Source of the DNA: Rossellomorea marisflavi
GTDB lineage: Bacteria > Bacillota > Bacilli > Bacillales > Bacillaceae_B
NCBI RefSeq assembly: GCF_009806575.1
Contig: NZ_CP047095.1
Span: forward strand, 4,344,001 to 4,408,000
DNA length: 64,000 nucleotides
Direction of reading: 5' to 3'
The notes beneath the pieces were generated by a model that was not told where the DNA came from, ran no database searches, and saw only the letters and a program-made list of their open reading frames with translations. Positions within the stretch are counted from its first letter, which is position 1. Every line of letters starts with the position of its first letter. Below are positions 37,834 through 49,024 of this stretch, piece by piece. The position numbers and the translations under genes are program-made.

Positions 37834-39126
37834 TTATCGTACACTCCACACGCTGCGAACCACGTTCGTCTGTGAACGATCCGGTCCGACAGAGAAGATG
37901 GATAGCGGGATACCTGTGAGCTGTGAGACGCGCTCGAGGTAGTGGCGTGCGTTGTCTGGAAGGTCTGTGAGCGTCTTGCAGCCGGTGATGTCTTCGGTCC
38001 AGCCTGGAAGCTCTTCGTAGACAGGCTCGCACTCGGCAAGGATGTTGAGGTTTGCCGGGAACTCTTCCATGATTTCGCCTTTGTATTTGTAGGCGACACA
38101 AATTTTCAATGTTTCGATGCCGGTTAGGACGTCGATGGAGTTCAGTGATAGGTCAGTCAATCCGCTGACGCGGCGTGCGTGACGGACGACGACGCTGTCG
38201 AACCAGCCGACACGGCGGGCGCGGCCGGTGGTTGTGCCGTATTCGCGGCCGACTTCACGGATTTGGTCACCGATTTCGTCTGTCAGTTCAGTCGGGAACG
38301 GGCCATCTCCTACGCGGGTCGTGTACGCTTTGGATACACCGACAACGTGGTTGATCTTCGTTGGGCCGACACCTGAACCGATGGTCACGCCACCAGCTAC
38401 CGGGTTGGATGATGTAACGAACGGGTATGTACCCTGGTCGATATCGAGCATGACACCTTGTGCTCCTTCGAATAGGACGCGGCGTCCGTTGTCGATGGCG
38501 TCGTTCAGAACGACGGATGTATCGACGACGTAATGCTTGATTTGTTGACCGTACTCATAGTACTCGTCAAGGATATCTTCGATCTTGAAGCCTTCTGTTT
38601 CGTAGAAACGCTCTAGGAGACGGTTCTTTTCTTCAAGGTTGCGTTCAAGCTTTTCTTCGAATGACTTGCGGTCAAGAAGGTCGGCGATACGGATTCCGAT
38701 ACGGGCAGCTTTATCCATGTAAGCAGGGCCGATTCCTTTTTTCGTTGTACCGATCTTATTGGCACCTTTACGCTCTTCTTCCACTTCATCAAGCTTCAAG
38801 TGGTATGGAAGGATGACGTGGGCGCGGTTGCTGATGCGCAGGCTGTCTGTTTTCACATCACGGTCGTGAAGGTATTTCAATTCTTGTACGAGTGCCTTCG
38901 GATCCACGACCATACCGTTTCCGATGACGGAGATTTTTTCATTATAGAAGATTCCAGATGGGATCAAGTGTAATTTGTAAGTTTCGCCATCGAATTTGAT
39001 GGTGTGTCCGGCGTTGTTTCCGCCTTGATATCGTGCGATTACTTCTGCATGTTCAGAAAGGAAATCAGTGATCTTTCCTTTTCCTTCGTCTCCCCATTGT
39101 GTTCCAACAACTACTACTGAAGACAT
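37834..39126 (-). CDS. purA: Adenylosuccinate synthetase
   Basis: This cytoplasmic enzyme joins IMP and aspartate with GTP to form adenylosuccinate, the first step to AMP. The 430-residue length is typical. The GTP-binding N-terminus reads [18 protein letters not shown], and NNAGHTI with [16 protein letters not shown] follow. The basic IMP-binding region [13 protein letters not shown] is intact. The chosen ATG is the family start; a longer frame of 15 codons has no support. Two PurR boxes lie upstream. Confidence 0.97.
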   Translation of the reverse strand: MSSVVVVGTQWGDEGKGKITDFLSEHAEVIARYQGGNNAGHTIKFDGETYKLHLIPSGIFYNEKISVIGNGMVVDPKALVQELKYLHDRDVKTDSLRISNRAHVILPYHLKLDEVEEERKGANKIGTTKKGIGPAYMDKAARIGIRIADLLDRKSFEEKLERNLEEKNRLLERFYETEGFKIEDILDEYYEYGQQIKHYVVDTSVVLNDAIDNGRRVLFEGAQGVMLDIDQGTYPFVTSSNPVAGGVTIGSGVGPTKINHVVGVSKAYTTRVGDGPFPTELTDEIGDQIREVGREYGTTTGRARRVGWFDSVVVRHARRVSGLTDLSLNSIDVLTGIETLKICVAYKYKGEIMEEFPANLNILAECEPVYEELPGWTEDITGCKTLTDLPDNARHYLERVSQLTGIPLSIFSVGPDRSQTNVVRSVWSVR

Positions 39127-39206
39127 GTGAGCACCTCCGACGGGAATCGTGATTCCCCTTTTTTCAAACAAGCTTATTTTATCAACTCACTGGAAGAAAG
39201 TCAACG

Positions 39207-39254
39207 AAAACACGAACATTTAATAATAAACACAATGAATACGTTCGTGAAAAA
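39207..39254 (-). promoter_or_regulatory. Pair of inverted PurR boxes upstream of purA
   Basis: CACGAACATT on the plus strand and TTCACGAACGT on the minus strand place two inverted CGAAC cores 25 bases apart. That equals the usual ~17-base gap between 14-base PurBoxes. PurR would repress purA when adenine is plentiful. Confidence 0.65.
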
Positions 39255-39338
39255 TGATGAATCTTTTCTCCTCACTACACCGGTGCTATGGTAAAATTAT
39301 CTTATGTTTTGTCTATTACATAAAGGTGGAGTGGTCCT

Positions 39339-41066
39339 ATGATCAAACGATTTTTCTCGTATTACCGTCCCCATCGACGGCTTTTTTATATTGATTTTTT
39401 CTGTGCCGTACTCGTCGGAGTCTTGGAACTTGGATTCCCCATGGCCGTATCGTGGTTCATTGATACGCTCCTTCCAGAGGGGAATTGGAGCACGATCGTA
39501 TCGGTGAGCATCGGCCTCTTGCTTCTTTACCTGATCAGCTCGTCTATGCAGTTCGTCGTGAACTACTGGGGGCATAAGCTCGGCATCAACATCGAGACGG
39601 ACATGAGGCGGGAGCTGTTCCATCACGTGCAGCGCCAGTCGTTCCGCTTCTTCGATAATACAAAGACCGGGCATATCATGAGCCGGGTGACCAATGACCT
39701 CATGGATATCGGGGAGCTTGCCCATCACGGACCGGAGGACTTGTTCATTGCCGTCATGACGTTCGTCGGCGCGTTCTGGATCATGCTGACGATCAATGTG
39801 AAGCTTGCCCTCGTCGCAATCATCATCGTGCCGTTCCTCATCTGGCTCATTTCGTATTCCAACATCAAGATGAACAAGGCGTGGACGAAGATGTACGGAA
39901 ATATTGCAGACGTCAACAGCCGCGTGGAAGATAGCGTATCAGGCTCCCGTGTCGTGCAATCGTTCACGAACGAGTCCTATGAAATGGAACGCTTCAACAA
40001 GAACAACCTGTTCTTCCGTAAATCAAAACTGAAGGCATACAAAGTGATGAGCGTGAACCTATCCGGAATCTACATCACCACAAGGCTCATGACGCTGGTC
40101 ATCCTCGTGTACGGGGCATGGCTCACATTCAGCGGCGCCCTTTCTTATGGGGAGCTTGTTGCCTTTATCCTGTATATCAACGTACTGTTCAAACCGATTG
40201 ATAAGATTTCTGCCCTCCTGGAGCTCTATCCGAAAGGGATGGCGGGCTTCAAGCGCTTCACGGAGCTCATGGATCAGGAGCCGGATATCGAAGACCGTCC
40301 GAATGCGGTGGAAGTGGAGAGTCTTGAAGGGCGCATCACCTTCCGCGACGTGACGTTCGGATATGAAGCGGAACGTCCGATTCTGAACGACCTCTCCTTC
40401 ACGATCCAACCGGGACAGACGGTGGCATTCGTCGGACCATCCGGTGCCGGAAAAACGACGATCTGCTCCCTCATCCCGCGCTTCTATGATGTACAGGACG
40501 GGGCAATCACCATCGACAGCATCGATGTCCGCAACATGACGAAGGCGTCACTCCGGTCCCAGATCGGGATCGTGCAGCAGGATGTCTTCCTGTTTGCCGG
40601 TACGCTGCGTGAAAACATCGCCTACGGACGTCTCGGAGCGACACAGGAAGAGATCGAGGAGGCGGCCAGACGCGCCCATCTGACGGATCTCATCGCTTCC
40701 CTGCCTGACGGGTATGACACCGAGATCGGGGAGCGTGGACTCAAGCTCTCCGGTGGGCAGAAGCAGCGCCTGTCCATTGCGAGGATGTTCCTCAAGAACC
40801 CTCGCATCCTCATCCTTGATGAAGCGACGTCGGCCCTTGATACCGAGACAGAAGCGATCATCCAGGATGCCTTGAACGACCTTGCGAAGGACCGTACCAC
40901 CCTGGTCATCGCCCACAGGCTCGCCACGATCCGCAAAGCCGACCGGATCCTCGTCGTCACAGAAGATGGCATTGCTGAAGACGGGACCCACGAAGAGCTC
41001 CTCTCGGACGCAGGAGGAATCTTCACGAGGCTCCATTCTCATCAGAATGCGACGATCGGTTCGTAA
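39339..41066 (+). CDS. Half-size multidrug-type ABC exporter (YgaD-like)
   Basis: The 575-residue protein combines a six-span transmembrane domain (about 1-310) with a nucleotide-binding domain. The latter shows Walker A GPSGAGKTT, a Q-loop (IGIVQQD), signature LSGGQKQR, Walker B ILILDEATSALD and switch AHRLAT. It acts as a dimer and exports lipids, drugs or peptides; the substrate is unknown. The start follows AAAGGTGGAG. It is divergent from purA and ends at a strong terminator. Confidence 0.9.
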   Translation: MIKRFFSYYRPHRRLFYIDFFCAVLVGVLELGFPMAVSWFIDTLLPEGNWSTIVSVSIGLLLLYLISSSMQFVVNYWGHKLGINIETDMRRELFHHVQRQSFRFFDNTKTGHIMSRVTNDLMDIGELAHHGPEDLFIAVMTFVGAFWIMLTINVKLALVAIIIVPFLIWLISYSNIKMNKAWTKMYGNIADVNSRVEDSVSGSRVVQSFTNESYEMERFNKNNLFFRKSKLKAYKVMSVNLSGIYITTRLMTLVILVYGAWLTFSGALSYGELVAFILYINVLFKPIDKISALLELYPKGMAGFKRFTELMDQEPDIEDRPNAVEVESLEGRITFRDVTFGYEAERPILNDLSFTIQPGQTVAFVGPSGAGKTTICSLIPRFYDVQDGAITIDSIDVRNMTKASLRSQIGIVQQDVFLFAGTLRENIAYGRLGATQEEIEEAARRAHLTDLIASLPDGYDTEIGERGLKLSGGQKQRLSIARMFLKNPRILILDEATSALDTETEAIIQDALNDLAKDRTTLVIAHRLATIRKADRILVVTEDGIAEDGTHEELLSDAGGIFTRLHSHQNATIGS

Positions 41067-41078
41067 TAAAAATAGAAA

Positions 41079-41109
41079 GGAGGAAGCCGTGTGTGGCTTC
41101 CTCCTTTTT
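41079..41109 (+). terminator. Terminator of the ABC exporter gene
   Basis: GGAGGAAGCC and GGCTTCCTCC pair perfectly around GTGTGT, followed by five T. Confidence 0.93.
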
Positions 41110-41341
41110 GCCGTTTGATAGATGGTTGGTTGTGAATTTGAGTCGGGTCGATTGATGTCTATTTGCGACTTTTTCCTGTTACGAGTGAAAGGTATGGGAT
41201 ACTTGGAAAACAGGGTGATTTATCAGCGAGATACTGGATGTGATTTTCCAGTTGTACCTCCACCGACAAATTCCGACTTATTTCGCAGGCTATTTTAGAG
41301 AGTTTGGACCTTATTGGGGACGCACTGGTCCGAGAGTAGTG

Positions 41342-41421
41342 GATTTACTTGCGACTTTCAAAAAAATAGTTGTGACTTTTTGAATTTTATTTGTGAAACC
41401 AAACATTTTATTTGCTAACGG
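41342..41421. repeat. Second degenerate 21-bp-period repeat array
   Basis: The cores TTGCGAC, TTGTGAC, TTGTGAA and TTGCTAA start at 41349, 41370, 41391 and 41412, exactly 21 bases apart, mostly preceded by TTTA or a variant. Isolated related words (ATTTGCGA-type) occur at 41161, 41441 and 41481. The ~640-base interval between the exporter terminator and the dnaB terminator has no gene I can support. Confidence 0.65.
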
Positions 41422-41717
41422 CGATCCTGCTCGAATTTTCATTTGCGGGTGCGGCACGGTACATACGAAAGACCTTCCTTATTTGCGAATCCCGCCGCCA
41501 TGCTCCCATTCAAACCAACTGCTCTAATCTCTGCCTGAACCTTCTCTCAACACTCAAACTCCATATCCAAAGCGAACCTCTTGCCATGCCACAAACGCAC
41601 ACTCTGACCCTCTGCTTAGCATCTACTCTTACGATATCCACTTTCCCTCCGTAAACACCCCGCCCCTGCATACCTTGCACCTCCTACAAACGATCCCACC
41701 CCAATTTCAACCGATCA

Positions 41718-41750
41718 CAAAAAAAGAGACCCGGCCAAAACCGGATCTCT
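41718..41750 (-). terminator. Terminator of the rplI-dnaB region
   Basis: AGAGATCCGG and CCGGGTCTCT pair with one mismatch around a six-base loop, followed by seven T on the minus strand. It lies five bases after the dnaB stop. Confidence 0.88.
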
Positions 41751-41754
41751 TCCT

Positions 41755-43107
41755 CTACGCTGGAGCATCATCAAATCGACGCTCCAGATTCACGAATTTA
41801 TTGTATTCTTTCACGAACGCCAGTGAGACGGCGCCAACGGGACCGTTACGCTGTTTGGCGATGATGATTTCGATGATGTTCTTGTTCTCTGATTCTTTGT
41901 CGTAGTAGTCTTCGCGGTACAGGAAGGCGACGATGTCGGCATCCTGCTCGATGCTTCCGGATTCACGGATGTCGGACATCATCGGGCGTTTGTCCTGGCG
42001 CTGCTCGACTCCACGGGAGAGCTGGGAGAGGGCGATGACCGGTACCTGGAGCTCACGGGCGAGTCCTTTGAGGGCACGGGAGATTTCCGATACTTCCTGC
42101 TGGCGGTTTTCGCCGGCGCGGCCGCTTCCCTGGATGAGCTGGAGGTAGTCGATCATGATCATGCCGAGTCCCTGGTCCTGAGCGAGACGGCGGCATTTGG
42201 AGCGGATTTCCCCGACTTTGATCCCCGGGGTATCATCGATGAAGATCCCGGCGTTTGAGAGGCTTCCCATGGCCATGGTGAGCTTCCGCCAGTCTTCGTC
42301 ACTCAGGTCACCTGTACGGAGGTTCTGGGCGTTGATGTTCCCCTCTGCACAGAGCATACGCATGACGAGCTGTTCTGCCCCCATCTCGAGGCTGAAGATC
42401 GCGACGTTTTCACGGGCCTTGACGGCGACGTTCTGGGCGATATTCAGGGCGAAGGCGGTCTTACCCATGGAAGGACGGGCTCCTACGATGATGAGATCAT
42501 TCCGCTGGAATCCGGCGGTCATGTGATCAAGGTCGGCGAAGCCTGTCGGGATCCCCGTGACGTCCCCTTTACGGTTGGTCAGGATCTCGATGTTGTCATA
42601 GGTACGGACAAGGACGTCCTTGATGTTATGGAAGGCTCCGGCGTTTTTCCGCTGGGCGACTTCCATGATGTTTTTCTCGGCTTCACCCAAAAGGGCATCG
42701 ACTTCATCTTCGCGGGCATAGCCGTCTGAAGCGATGTCGGTGGCGGTGCGGATCAGTCTACGGAGAAGCGACTTCTCTTCGACGATCTTGGCATAATATT
42801 CGATGTTGGCTGCCGTCGGGACGGAGCCAGCCAATTCACTCAGGTAGGCGACGCCGCCCACATCTTCGAGTTCCTTGGCGGCAGCGAGTTCTTCCGTGAC
42901 CGTGATCAGGTCGACGGCTTTCCCTCCGTCACCGAGCTTCAGCATCACATTGTAGATCTTTTGATGGGAATGACGATAGAAGTCCTCCGGTATGAGGATC
43001 TCCGATGTGGTCGTCAGAGCACTTGGCTCCAGGAATACCGCACCTAGAACGGCCTGTTCGGCTTCGATGTTCTGAGGCGGGATCCGGTCCTGAAACATTT
43101 CGTTCAT
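41755..43107 (-). CDS. dnaB: Replicative DNA helicase (called DnaC in B. subtilis)
   Basis: The hexameric helicase unwinds DNA at the replication fork and binds primase. The 450-residue protein has the N-terminal helical domain (PPQNIEAEQAVLGAVFLEP), a linker and the RecA-like motor with Walker A GARPSMGKTAFAL, GMIMIDYLQLI and the later MSDIRESGSIEQDADIVAFLYR. The ATG follows GGAGGT; the longer frame upstream is not conserved. It lies downstream of rplI, as in other Bacillaceae. Confidence 0.96.
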   Translation of the reverse strand: MNEMFQDRIPPQNIEAEQAVLGAVFLEPSALTTTSEILIPEDFYRHSHQKIYNVMLKLGDGGKAVDLITVTEELAAAKELEDVGGVAYLSELAGSVPTAANIEYYAKIVEEKSLLRRLIRTATDIASDGYAREDEVDALLGEAEKNIMEVAQRKNAGAFHNIKDVLVRTYDNIEILTNRKGDVTGIPTGFADLDHMTAGFQRNDLIIVGARPSMGKTAFALNIAQNVAVKARENVAIFSLEMGAEQLVMRMLCAEGNINAQNLRTGDLSDEDWRKLTMAMGSLSNAGIFIDDTPGIKVGEIRSKCRRLAQDQGLGMIMIDYLQLIQGSGRAGENRQQEVSEISRALKGLARELQVPVIALSQLSRGVEQRQDKRPMMSDIRESGSIEQDADIVAFLYREDYYDKESENKNIIEIIIAKQRNGPVGAVSLAFVKEYNKFVNLERRFDDAPA

Positions 43108-43272
43108 TGTATATGACCTCCTGCACGAGGAATTCTTGGTTTCCACTATAGGCTGATGATTGAGGCATGTATCGTTTACGGAAAAAAAGTGACCTGGACC
43201 GAATCCAAATCACCTTTTTTCATTCTAGTACTATTTTAACATGTTTTCGTTGGAAATGAAGATGTCAATCTC

Positions 43273-43719
43273 TTACTCTTCTGTGACGTGGACCTTAAGG
43301 GTAGCTGACACTTCAGTATGGAGCTTGACCGGTACGTTTGTGAAGCCGAGTGCGCGGATCGCGTCGTTCATCTCGATTTTGCGCTTGTCAACTTTAATGT
43401 CATGCTGCTTTTTAAGGGCATCGGCAATCTGCTTGCTCGTGATGGAACCGAACAAACGGCCGCCTTCACCGGATTTCGCTTTCAGTTCGACCTGAAGCTC
43501 TTCCATGGCTGCCTTCAGCTTTTTCGCTTCTTCCAGTTCTTCCTGTGCGATTTGCTTTTCTTTGTTCTTTTGACCCTCAAGCTGGCTGATGTTGGCGTTG
43601 CTTGCTTCTACAGCCAGGCCTTTTTTGAGAAGGAAGTTATGTGCGTAGCCATCAGCCACGTTTTTCACTTCGCCTTTTTTACCTTTACCTTTTACGTCTT
43701 TCAAGAAAATGACTTTCAT
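43273..43719 (-). CDS. rplI: 50S ribosomal protein bL9
   Basis: The 148-residue protein has the N-terminal RNA-binding domain ([33 protein letters not shown]), the long connecting helix and the C-terminal domain. It binds 23S rRNA near the L1 stalk. It overlaps the end of gdpP by four bases, so the two are translationally coupled. Confidence 0.97.
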   Translation of the reverse strand: MKVIFLKDVKGKGKKGEVKNVADGYAHNFLLKKGLAVEASNANISQLEGQKNKEKQIAQEELEEAKKLKAAMEELQVELKAKSGEGGRLFGSITSKQIADALKKQHDIKVDKRKIEMNDAIRALGFTNVPVKLHTEVSATLKVHVTEE

Positions 43720-45689
43720 AGTTCTCTTCTCCCTTCGAAATAATCATCTAGTGCTTCTTTCAGAAGTTTTTCGGCTTCATGGACCGTTTTATGTTTCAGC
43801 TGGGTGGCGGCATTGCTCAAATGACCTCCGCCTTCAAGATTCTCCATGATGATCTGGACGTTTACATCACCAAGGGATCTGGCACTGATGCCCACCGTAT
43901 CCTCATCCCGCTTCGAGATGACAAAGGAGGCGATGACACCGTCCATGGTCAGGAGCGTGTCGGCTGCCTGGGCGATGAGGACGGGATCGGAAACGACCTC
44001 GTCCGGCGCATGGGCAATAGCGACGCCGTCCCGGTAGAACTCCACGGTTTCGATGAGGCGGGCCCGTTTGATGTACGTGGCCACGTCCTCCTTGAGGAAC
44101 TTCTGGACAAGGACCGTATCGGCGCCCTGTGCCCGCAAATACGAGGCGGCATCAAACGTCCGGGACCCGGTACGGAGGGTGAAGCTTTTCGTATCGACAA
44201 TGATACCTGCGAGAAGCGATGTCGCTTCCAGCATGGAGATTTTCTCGTGCTTCGGTTGGTACTCCAAAAGCTCGGTGACAAGCTCAGCAGTCGAGGAAGC
44301 ATATGGTTCCATATACACCAAGAGCGGATTTTGTATGAAGTCCTCACCCCGTCTGTGATGGTCGATGACGACAACCTTGTCCACCTTGTTCAGGAGGCGC
44401 TCCTCGATGACAAGGGAAGGCTTATGCGTATCGACTACGACGAGTAGCGTATCATCCGTCGCCATCTCAAGCGCTTCTTCAGGCGTGATGAAACGGCTGT
44501 GAAGATCGGTATTTCCTTTGATTTCCTTCATAAGGCGCTTGACGCTGTTGTCGATTTCGTTGAAGTTCAGCACCACATACCCGTCGCGCTGATTCATCTG
44601 GGCCACCTTGCGGATCCCGATGGCTGCTCCGATCGCGTCCATATCGGGATGTTTATGCCCCATGATGAGGACCTTGTCGCTTTCTACCATGATTTCCTTC
44701 AGGGCATGGGAGATGACGCGGGCACGGACACGGGTCCGTTTTTCCATCGGGTTCGTTTTCCCGCCGTAGAACTTGACCTTCCCGTTCGTCTGCTTGATGG
44801 CGACCTGATCTCCTCCGCGCCCGAGGGCAAGATCAAGGCTAGACTGGGCGAGCGTGCCGAGTTCCGGCAGGGATGAAACGCCGGTCCCTACCCCGATACT
44901 CAAGGTGAGGGGGACGTTATGCTTGGATGTGGAATCGCGGACATCATCGAGGATCCCGAATTTTTCTTTTTCAAGAATCTGAAGGACTTTATCGTTGATG
45001 ACGGCGATGAAGCGCTCGGACGATGTCCTCTTAAGGAAGACACCGTATTCCTGCGCCCATTTATTGAGGTTGGATGTCACCAGGCTGTTGAGGCTGCTCC
45101 GGGTCTGATCATCCATCCCCTGGGTGAGCTCGTCATAGTTGTCCAGGTAGATGATGGCGATATTCGTTCGTTCTTCATGATACTGCTTCTCGATCTCCTT
45201 CTGTTCCGTTACATCGAAGAAGTACAGCAATCGTTCTTTCAGTTTTAACACAACATGATATTTCCGTTCATTGATCGTCACGATTTCCGAGTCTACCTCT
45301 TGCTTGATCAAGGGGACAAGTGAGTCCGCCACATCATAAAGGGATCTTCCGACGACGGTATCCTCATTGAAACAAGAAGCGAGGAATGGATTGGTCCATT
45401 CTATGTAGTACTCGTCATTGATCAGCATGATTCCGATCGGCATCTCCATCAGCGCTTCTTCTCCGACGCGCTTGACCCTGTAGGACAAGGTGGAGATGTA
45501 CTCTTCCGTCTCATCGTGGGACCTTCCTTCGAAATAGAAGGCAAGGAAGAAGACAAGTCCGAATACGAGGAGCCCCGCAAACGCAAGGATCCAGTTATAA
45601 AACACGATCGCTACCAGTAAGAGAAGCGTTAATACAGCAAGACCGTACAGTGGGTAGCGGATCATTCGCTTATTGAAATAAGAAGGCAT
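43716..45689 (-). CDS. gdpP: Cyclic-di-AMP phosphodiesterase GdpP
   Basis: The 657-residue membrane protein degrades c-di-AMP to pApA and so affects wall and potassium homeostasis. Two N-terminal membrane helices come first, then a PAS domain (heme-binding in B. subtilis) and a degenerate GGDEF domain ([12 protein letters not shown] in place of the active loop). The DHH/DHHA1 phosphodiesterase follows, with [13 protein letters not shown] and [11 protein letters not shown], and [10 protein letters not shown] near the end. It follows yybS and precedes rplI, the usual order. Confidence 0.96.
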   Translation of the reverse strand: MPSYFNKRMIRYPLYGLAVLTLLLLVAIVFYNWILAFAGLLVFGLVFFLAFYFEGRSHDETEEYISTLSYRVKRVGEEALMEMPIGIMLINDEYYIEWTNPFLASCFNEDTVVGRSLYDVADSLVPLIKQEVDSEIVTINERKYHVVLKLKERLLYFFDVTEQKEIEKQYHEERTNIAIIYLDNYDELTQGMDDQTRSSLNSLVTSNLNKWAQEYGVFLKRTSSERFIAVINDKVLQILEKEKFGILDDVRDSTSKHNVPLTLSIGVGTGVSSLPELGTLAQSSLDLALGRGGDQVAIKQTNGKVKFYGGKTNPMEKRTRVRARVISHALKEIMVESDKVLIMGHKHPDMDAIGAAIGIRKVAQMNQRDGYVVLNFNEIDNSVKRLMKEIKGNTDLHSRFITPEEALEMATDDTLLVVVDTHKPSLVIEERLLNKVDKVVVIDHHRRGEDFIQNPLLVYMEPYASSTAELVTELLEYQPKHEKISMLEATSLLAGIIVDTKSFTLRTGSRTFDAASYLRAQGADTVLVQKFLKEDVATYIKRARLIETVEFYRDGVAIAHAPDEVVSDPVLIAQAADTLLTMDGVIASFVISKRDEDTVGISARSLGDVNVQIIMENLEGGGHLSNAATQLKHKTVHEAEKLLKEALDDYFEGRREL

Positions 45690-45716
45690 ACTGTCAGCTC
45701 CTGCAACAAATTTTTT

Positions 45717-46652
45717 CTATGACTTATTCTTTAAGCGTTCTCTGAGGTCGAATCCTAAGTCAATTATACCTAAAATCCGGACGAGAGAAAGGAGTGGGAT
45801 TGAAATAATGGTCACAACTGCCATTAAACCTTTCGACCAATTTTTCATGTGGCCGAAGAAATATAGGAACGAAAGCCCTTGAATGGTGAACAGCATCCCA
45901 AGGATGATCTGTACATTGATGATCGCGCTGAATGTAAACGATCCGCTCTCAGGCTGAATGACCAATGATAGCACAAACAATAGGATGTAGTACCACAGGA
46001 TGCTCTTTGGGAACTTCCATTCCCGGAACCGAAGGAAAGATGGGACATTCCTTCCAAGGCGCTTCATGAGCGGGAAGCTGATCGCCAGGATGAGGAACGT
46101 GTATAGCGCAGCCCCGATTGCAAATGCGGCTGGCGTGGTCACGTTCATCAATTTCAGCACGTTATCCATCTGCTCCAGCTTTTTCTCATCAGGCTGGATG
46201 AAACCAAGATCGGTCATCGCTGCATAATTCTGATGCGCCACAGTCTTCGCCATGTCCAGGCTCTCCTTGATGACATTCATCCCAAGCAGTTTAATGGAGA
46301 TTACATAAGCGACTACGGCATTGATGGTGGTGACCAAGGTTCCGAGTAAAAGGATGTGGGTTTTCTGTATATCCGATTTTATCGCCCAGCCAATAGCCGT
46401 CCCGAGGGAAGCGCCCAGGACACCGAAGCCCAATCCAGGTAAACCGCCGAAAAGGAATGAAATCCCAATGCCTACAAGCGACATCACCACCGCATCACGA
46501 TGGGCGAATTTTTGACTGTAGAGCATGAAAGGGAGCGGTAGGAAGAGCAAACCTACTATGGATATAACAGGTGTATATAACGTAAACAATAGAAACACAG
46601 TAAAGATGGCCACCGATATGGCGCCTTCTGTGATGATGCGGGCATTTTTCAC
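45717..46652 (-). CDS. yybS: YybS-type DUF2232 membrane protein
   Basis: The 311-residue protein has about eight membrane spans, from GAISVAIFTVFLLFTLYTPVI to GLMAVVTIISIPLLSLVRI. It is a S-component/ECF-like fold family (DUF2232) of unknown substrate. I chose the GTG seven bases after AGGAGAG, since the 22 codons upstream are not membrane-like. It lies directly upstream of gdpP, probably in one operon. Confidence 0.87.
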   Translation of the reverse strand: MKNARIITEGAISVAIFTVFLLFTLYTPVISIVGLLFLPLPFMLYSQKFAHRDAVVMSLVGIGISFLFGGLPGLGFGVLGASLGTAIGWAIKSDIQKTHILLLGTLVTTINAVVAYVISIKLLGMNVIKESLDMAKTVAHQNYAAMTDLGFIQPDEKKLEQMDNVLKLMNVTTPAAFAIGAALYTFLILAISFPLMKRLGRNVPSFLRFREWKFPKSILWYYILLFVLSLVIQPESGSFTFSAIINVQIILGMLFTIQGLSFLYFFGHMKNWSKGLMAVVTIISIPLLSLVRILGIIDLGFDLRERLKNKS

Positions 46653-46795
46653 TTCATTACTCTCCTCGCGAAATACATACAATAGTATCATCATATCAAT
46701 TTTGGAAGGGAATTTCATCTTATGGACTCTTCAGTCATTTCCCCTCTAAATAGGATGCGTATAAACCCGGGCTTTGAAACGTTTTAAGATGACAA

Positions 46796-46835
46796 ACAAA
46801 ACAGCCGGTCCATGGGAGCATCCACACGGTCCGGC
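46796..46835 (-). terminator. Probable terminator after the chemoreceptor gene
   Basis: GCCGG with ACC pairs imperfectly with GGACCGGC (46804-46835), and the minus strand continues TGTTTTGTTTG. Confidence 0.6.
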
Positions 46836-46844
46836 CGACATCGT

Positions 46845-48887
46845 TTATTCTGATTGGGCGATCTTGAAGCGGTCGATGGCCGCCTGGAGTTCCTGGCTCA
46901 GGTCGGTGAGCTGTTCAGCTGCCGCCGTGATGGACTGGACGGCCTTCAGTTGCTCATCTGTTGACGCATTCATCTCTTCACATGACGCAGCCGTTTCTTC
47001 TGCAGCCTCTGCCATGGCCTTGATGACGGTGAATACCTGGTCTTTATCGCCATTGATCCCTTCGATCCCCTCATGCATATGTCCGATTTCTTCATTGATT
47101 TTCCTCATGACCGCTGCATTCCGGTCAAACACCTCATGGGTTTCATTCAACACGCCAAGCTGAGCATCGAACGTGTCTTTAGTCAGGTTCATTTCTTCCA
47201 CTGCCTGGTCGGAACCCGCCTGGATATCCTTGATCGTGCGCTTCACGCTCTCCGTCGCCTGGACGGATTGGTCCGCCAGCTTCCGTACTTCTTCTGCCAC
47301 GACGGCGAATCCTTTCCCGTGCTCTCCTGCACGGGCAGCTTCAATGCTTGCATTAAGGGCAAGAAGATTGGTCTGGGAGGAAATATCTGTGATGGTCGCC
47401 ATCACGTTTTCGATATTCTTCACATGCTCCCCGAACCCGAGAATCACCTGTTGCATCGAGTCCATATACTGCTGGGACGTATCATACGCCCCGCGAAGCT
47501 TGGAGATTTGATTCATTCCCTGTTCATTCCGCTCGCCCACTTCAATGGCAAGCTCCGACATTTTATAGGACTGTTCGTAGATGTGGTCGATGCTTTCCCC
47601 GAGGCTTTCGCTACCACTTTGGGCGCGCTCCGAATCAGAAGCCGTTTCAGAGGCGGTCCTGGCGATACTCGAAATGGCAGAGGCCATCTCTTCACTTGAC
47701 GCATGTGTCTCCTCAGAAACGGCACTGAGCCCTTCTGCAGCCTGTCTCACATTGAGGAAGGCATCCTGAACAGTCTGAAGCGTCATGGAGATCGACTCGA
47801 TCATTTGATTGAAATCGTCGGCCAGACGACCTGTTTCATCCTTCGCTTTTACATCGGAGCGCTTTGTCAGATCCCCCCGTGCTACATGCTTCACCGTTGC
47901 CTGAAGTGATTTCAGCGGGCGGGTCATCTTTCTCGAGACGATGGCGATTGCCACGAGGAGGACAGCTAGGGTTATGAGGCCCGTTACAAGGAGCTGCCGT
48001 TCAATATCTTTCGCACTGCCTATGATGTTATCCATGGAATAGACGGCGCCTGTCTTCCAGCCTGTACCGGGGATCGTATCATAAATCATGACTTTTCGTT
48101 CTCCTTCAAGTGTGTAGTGGATGATTCCGCTCTCATCCGTGGAATCAAGCATCTTTTTGATGAATGTAAAGGATGATAGATTCTCACCGCGCCTAGTAGG
48201 ATGGACGATGGCGGTTCCATTCTCCCCGATCAGCACGGCATCCCCACCATACCCTAACTCCATGGAAGAGATACGTTCCGTCAGCTTCGATAGATTGATA
48301 TCGACACCAATGACACCGACGAGTTTGTTATCCACCAGAATGGCCTTGGAAGCCGTGATGATGTCCTGATTGGTCGCCGTATCCACATAGGGGTCACTCC
48401 AATTCACATCGTTCTGTGAAGCGGCAGCGGCCTTGAACCAATCCCTTCCGGTGGGATCGAACCCTTCCGGCAATTCAGCCTCGGGAACGATGAAGAGATT
48501 CTTGTTCGGGGAAGCGATATAAATAGAAGTCGCTTCATCATACAGATCAATATAATTATCAAAGTCCTCCTGTACCCCTTGAGTAAGCTCTTCTTCCGAT
48601 TTTCCGTTCTTATTCCCCGTCATCTTGAAGGCTTCATATTCCAGCAGCCCTTTCGACTTTGAGTACTGAATGAGGCTCTTCTCGAACTGGCCGAGGAAGA
48701 GTTCGACGGAATCACCCATTTCACCCGCCACGGTTGTCGACTGCCTGATCACCTCATCCTCCGTCTTCGACCGGGTTTGCCACGAAGTAATCGCAAAAAT
48801 GACTGTCAACGATAAAATGAATAACGTCGAAAATACCCCTGTTAACTTTGTTCGAATCGAAAGGCCCCTCTTTTTCTTTTTCACCAA
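46845..48887 (-). CDS. Methyl-accepting chemotaxis protein with extracellular dCache domain
   Basis: The 680-residue receptor has transmembrane helix 1 (~15-35) and a large extracellular double-Cache sensor containing [12 protein letters not shown] and [20 protein letters not shown]. Helix 2 (~290-312), HAMP and the cytoplasmic signalling coiled coil follow. The hairpin tip [20 protein letters not shown] with [13 protein letters not shown] is intact. It reports to CheA/CheW at the cell pole. dCache receptors of this kind often bind amino acids, but the ligand cannot be read. The gene is an insertion relative to the B. subtilis order in this interval. Confidence 0.94.
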   Translation of the reverse strand: MVKKKKRGLSIRTKLTGVFSTLFILSLTVIFAITSWQTRSKTEDEVIRQSTTVAGEMGDSVELFLGQFEKSLIQYSKSKGLLEYEAFKMTGNKNGKSEEELTQGVQEDFDNYIDLYDEATSIYIASPNKNLFIVPEAELPEGFDPTGRDWFKAAAASQNDVNWSDPYVDTATNQDIITASKAILVDNKLVGVIGVDINLSKLTERISSMELGYGGDAVLIGENGTAIVHPTRRGENLSSFTFIKKMLDSTDESGIIHYTLEGERKVMIYDTIPGTGWKTGAVYSMDNIIGSAKDIERQLLVTGLITLAVLLVAIAIVSRKMTRPLKSLQATVKHVARGDLTKRSDVKAKDETGRLADDFNQMIESISMTLQTVQDAFLNVRQAAEGLSAVSEETHASSEEMASAISSIARTASETASDSERAQSGSESLGESIDHIYEQSYKMSELAIEVGERNEQGMNQISKLRGAYDTSQQYMDSMQQVILGFGEHVKNIENVMATITDISSQTNLLALNASIEAARAGEHGKGFAVVAEEVRKLADQSVQATESVKRTIKDIQAGSDQAVEEMNLTKDTFDAQLGVLNETHEVFDRNAAVMRKINEEIGHMHEGIEGINGDKDQVFTVIKAMAEAAEETAASCEEMNASTDEQLKAVQSITAAAEQLTDLSQELQAAIDRFKIAQSE

Positions 48888-49024
48888 AACTCACTCCAGA
48901 CACTGCTTAGTATTGGTTGTATCGGCAGAATAGGGGAGAGGTTGAGTCTTTTTTACTAAAAATATGGAATTTTCTAATATTTACGAAGGATATTGGTATG
49001 ATAGAGGAAAAGGGAGGCGGTGTC

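Noticed and set aside
37551-37919. Heptapeptide-repeat protein from the 21-bp array
   Set aside because: The array is degenerate, the possible GTG start has no spaced ribosome-binding site, and the rest of the frame runs antisense into purA.
43779-44447. Long plus-strand frame opposite gdpP
   Set aside because: It is an antisense shadow; the minus-strand gene has full domain support.
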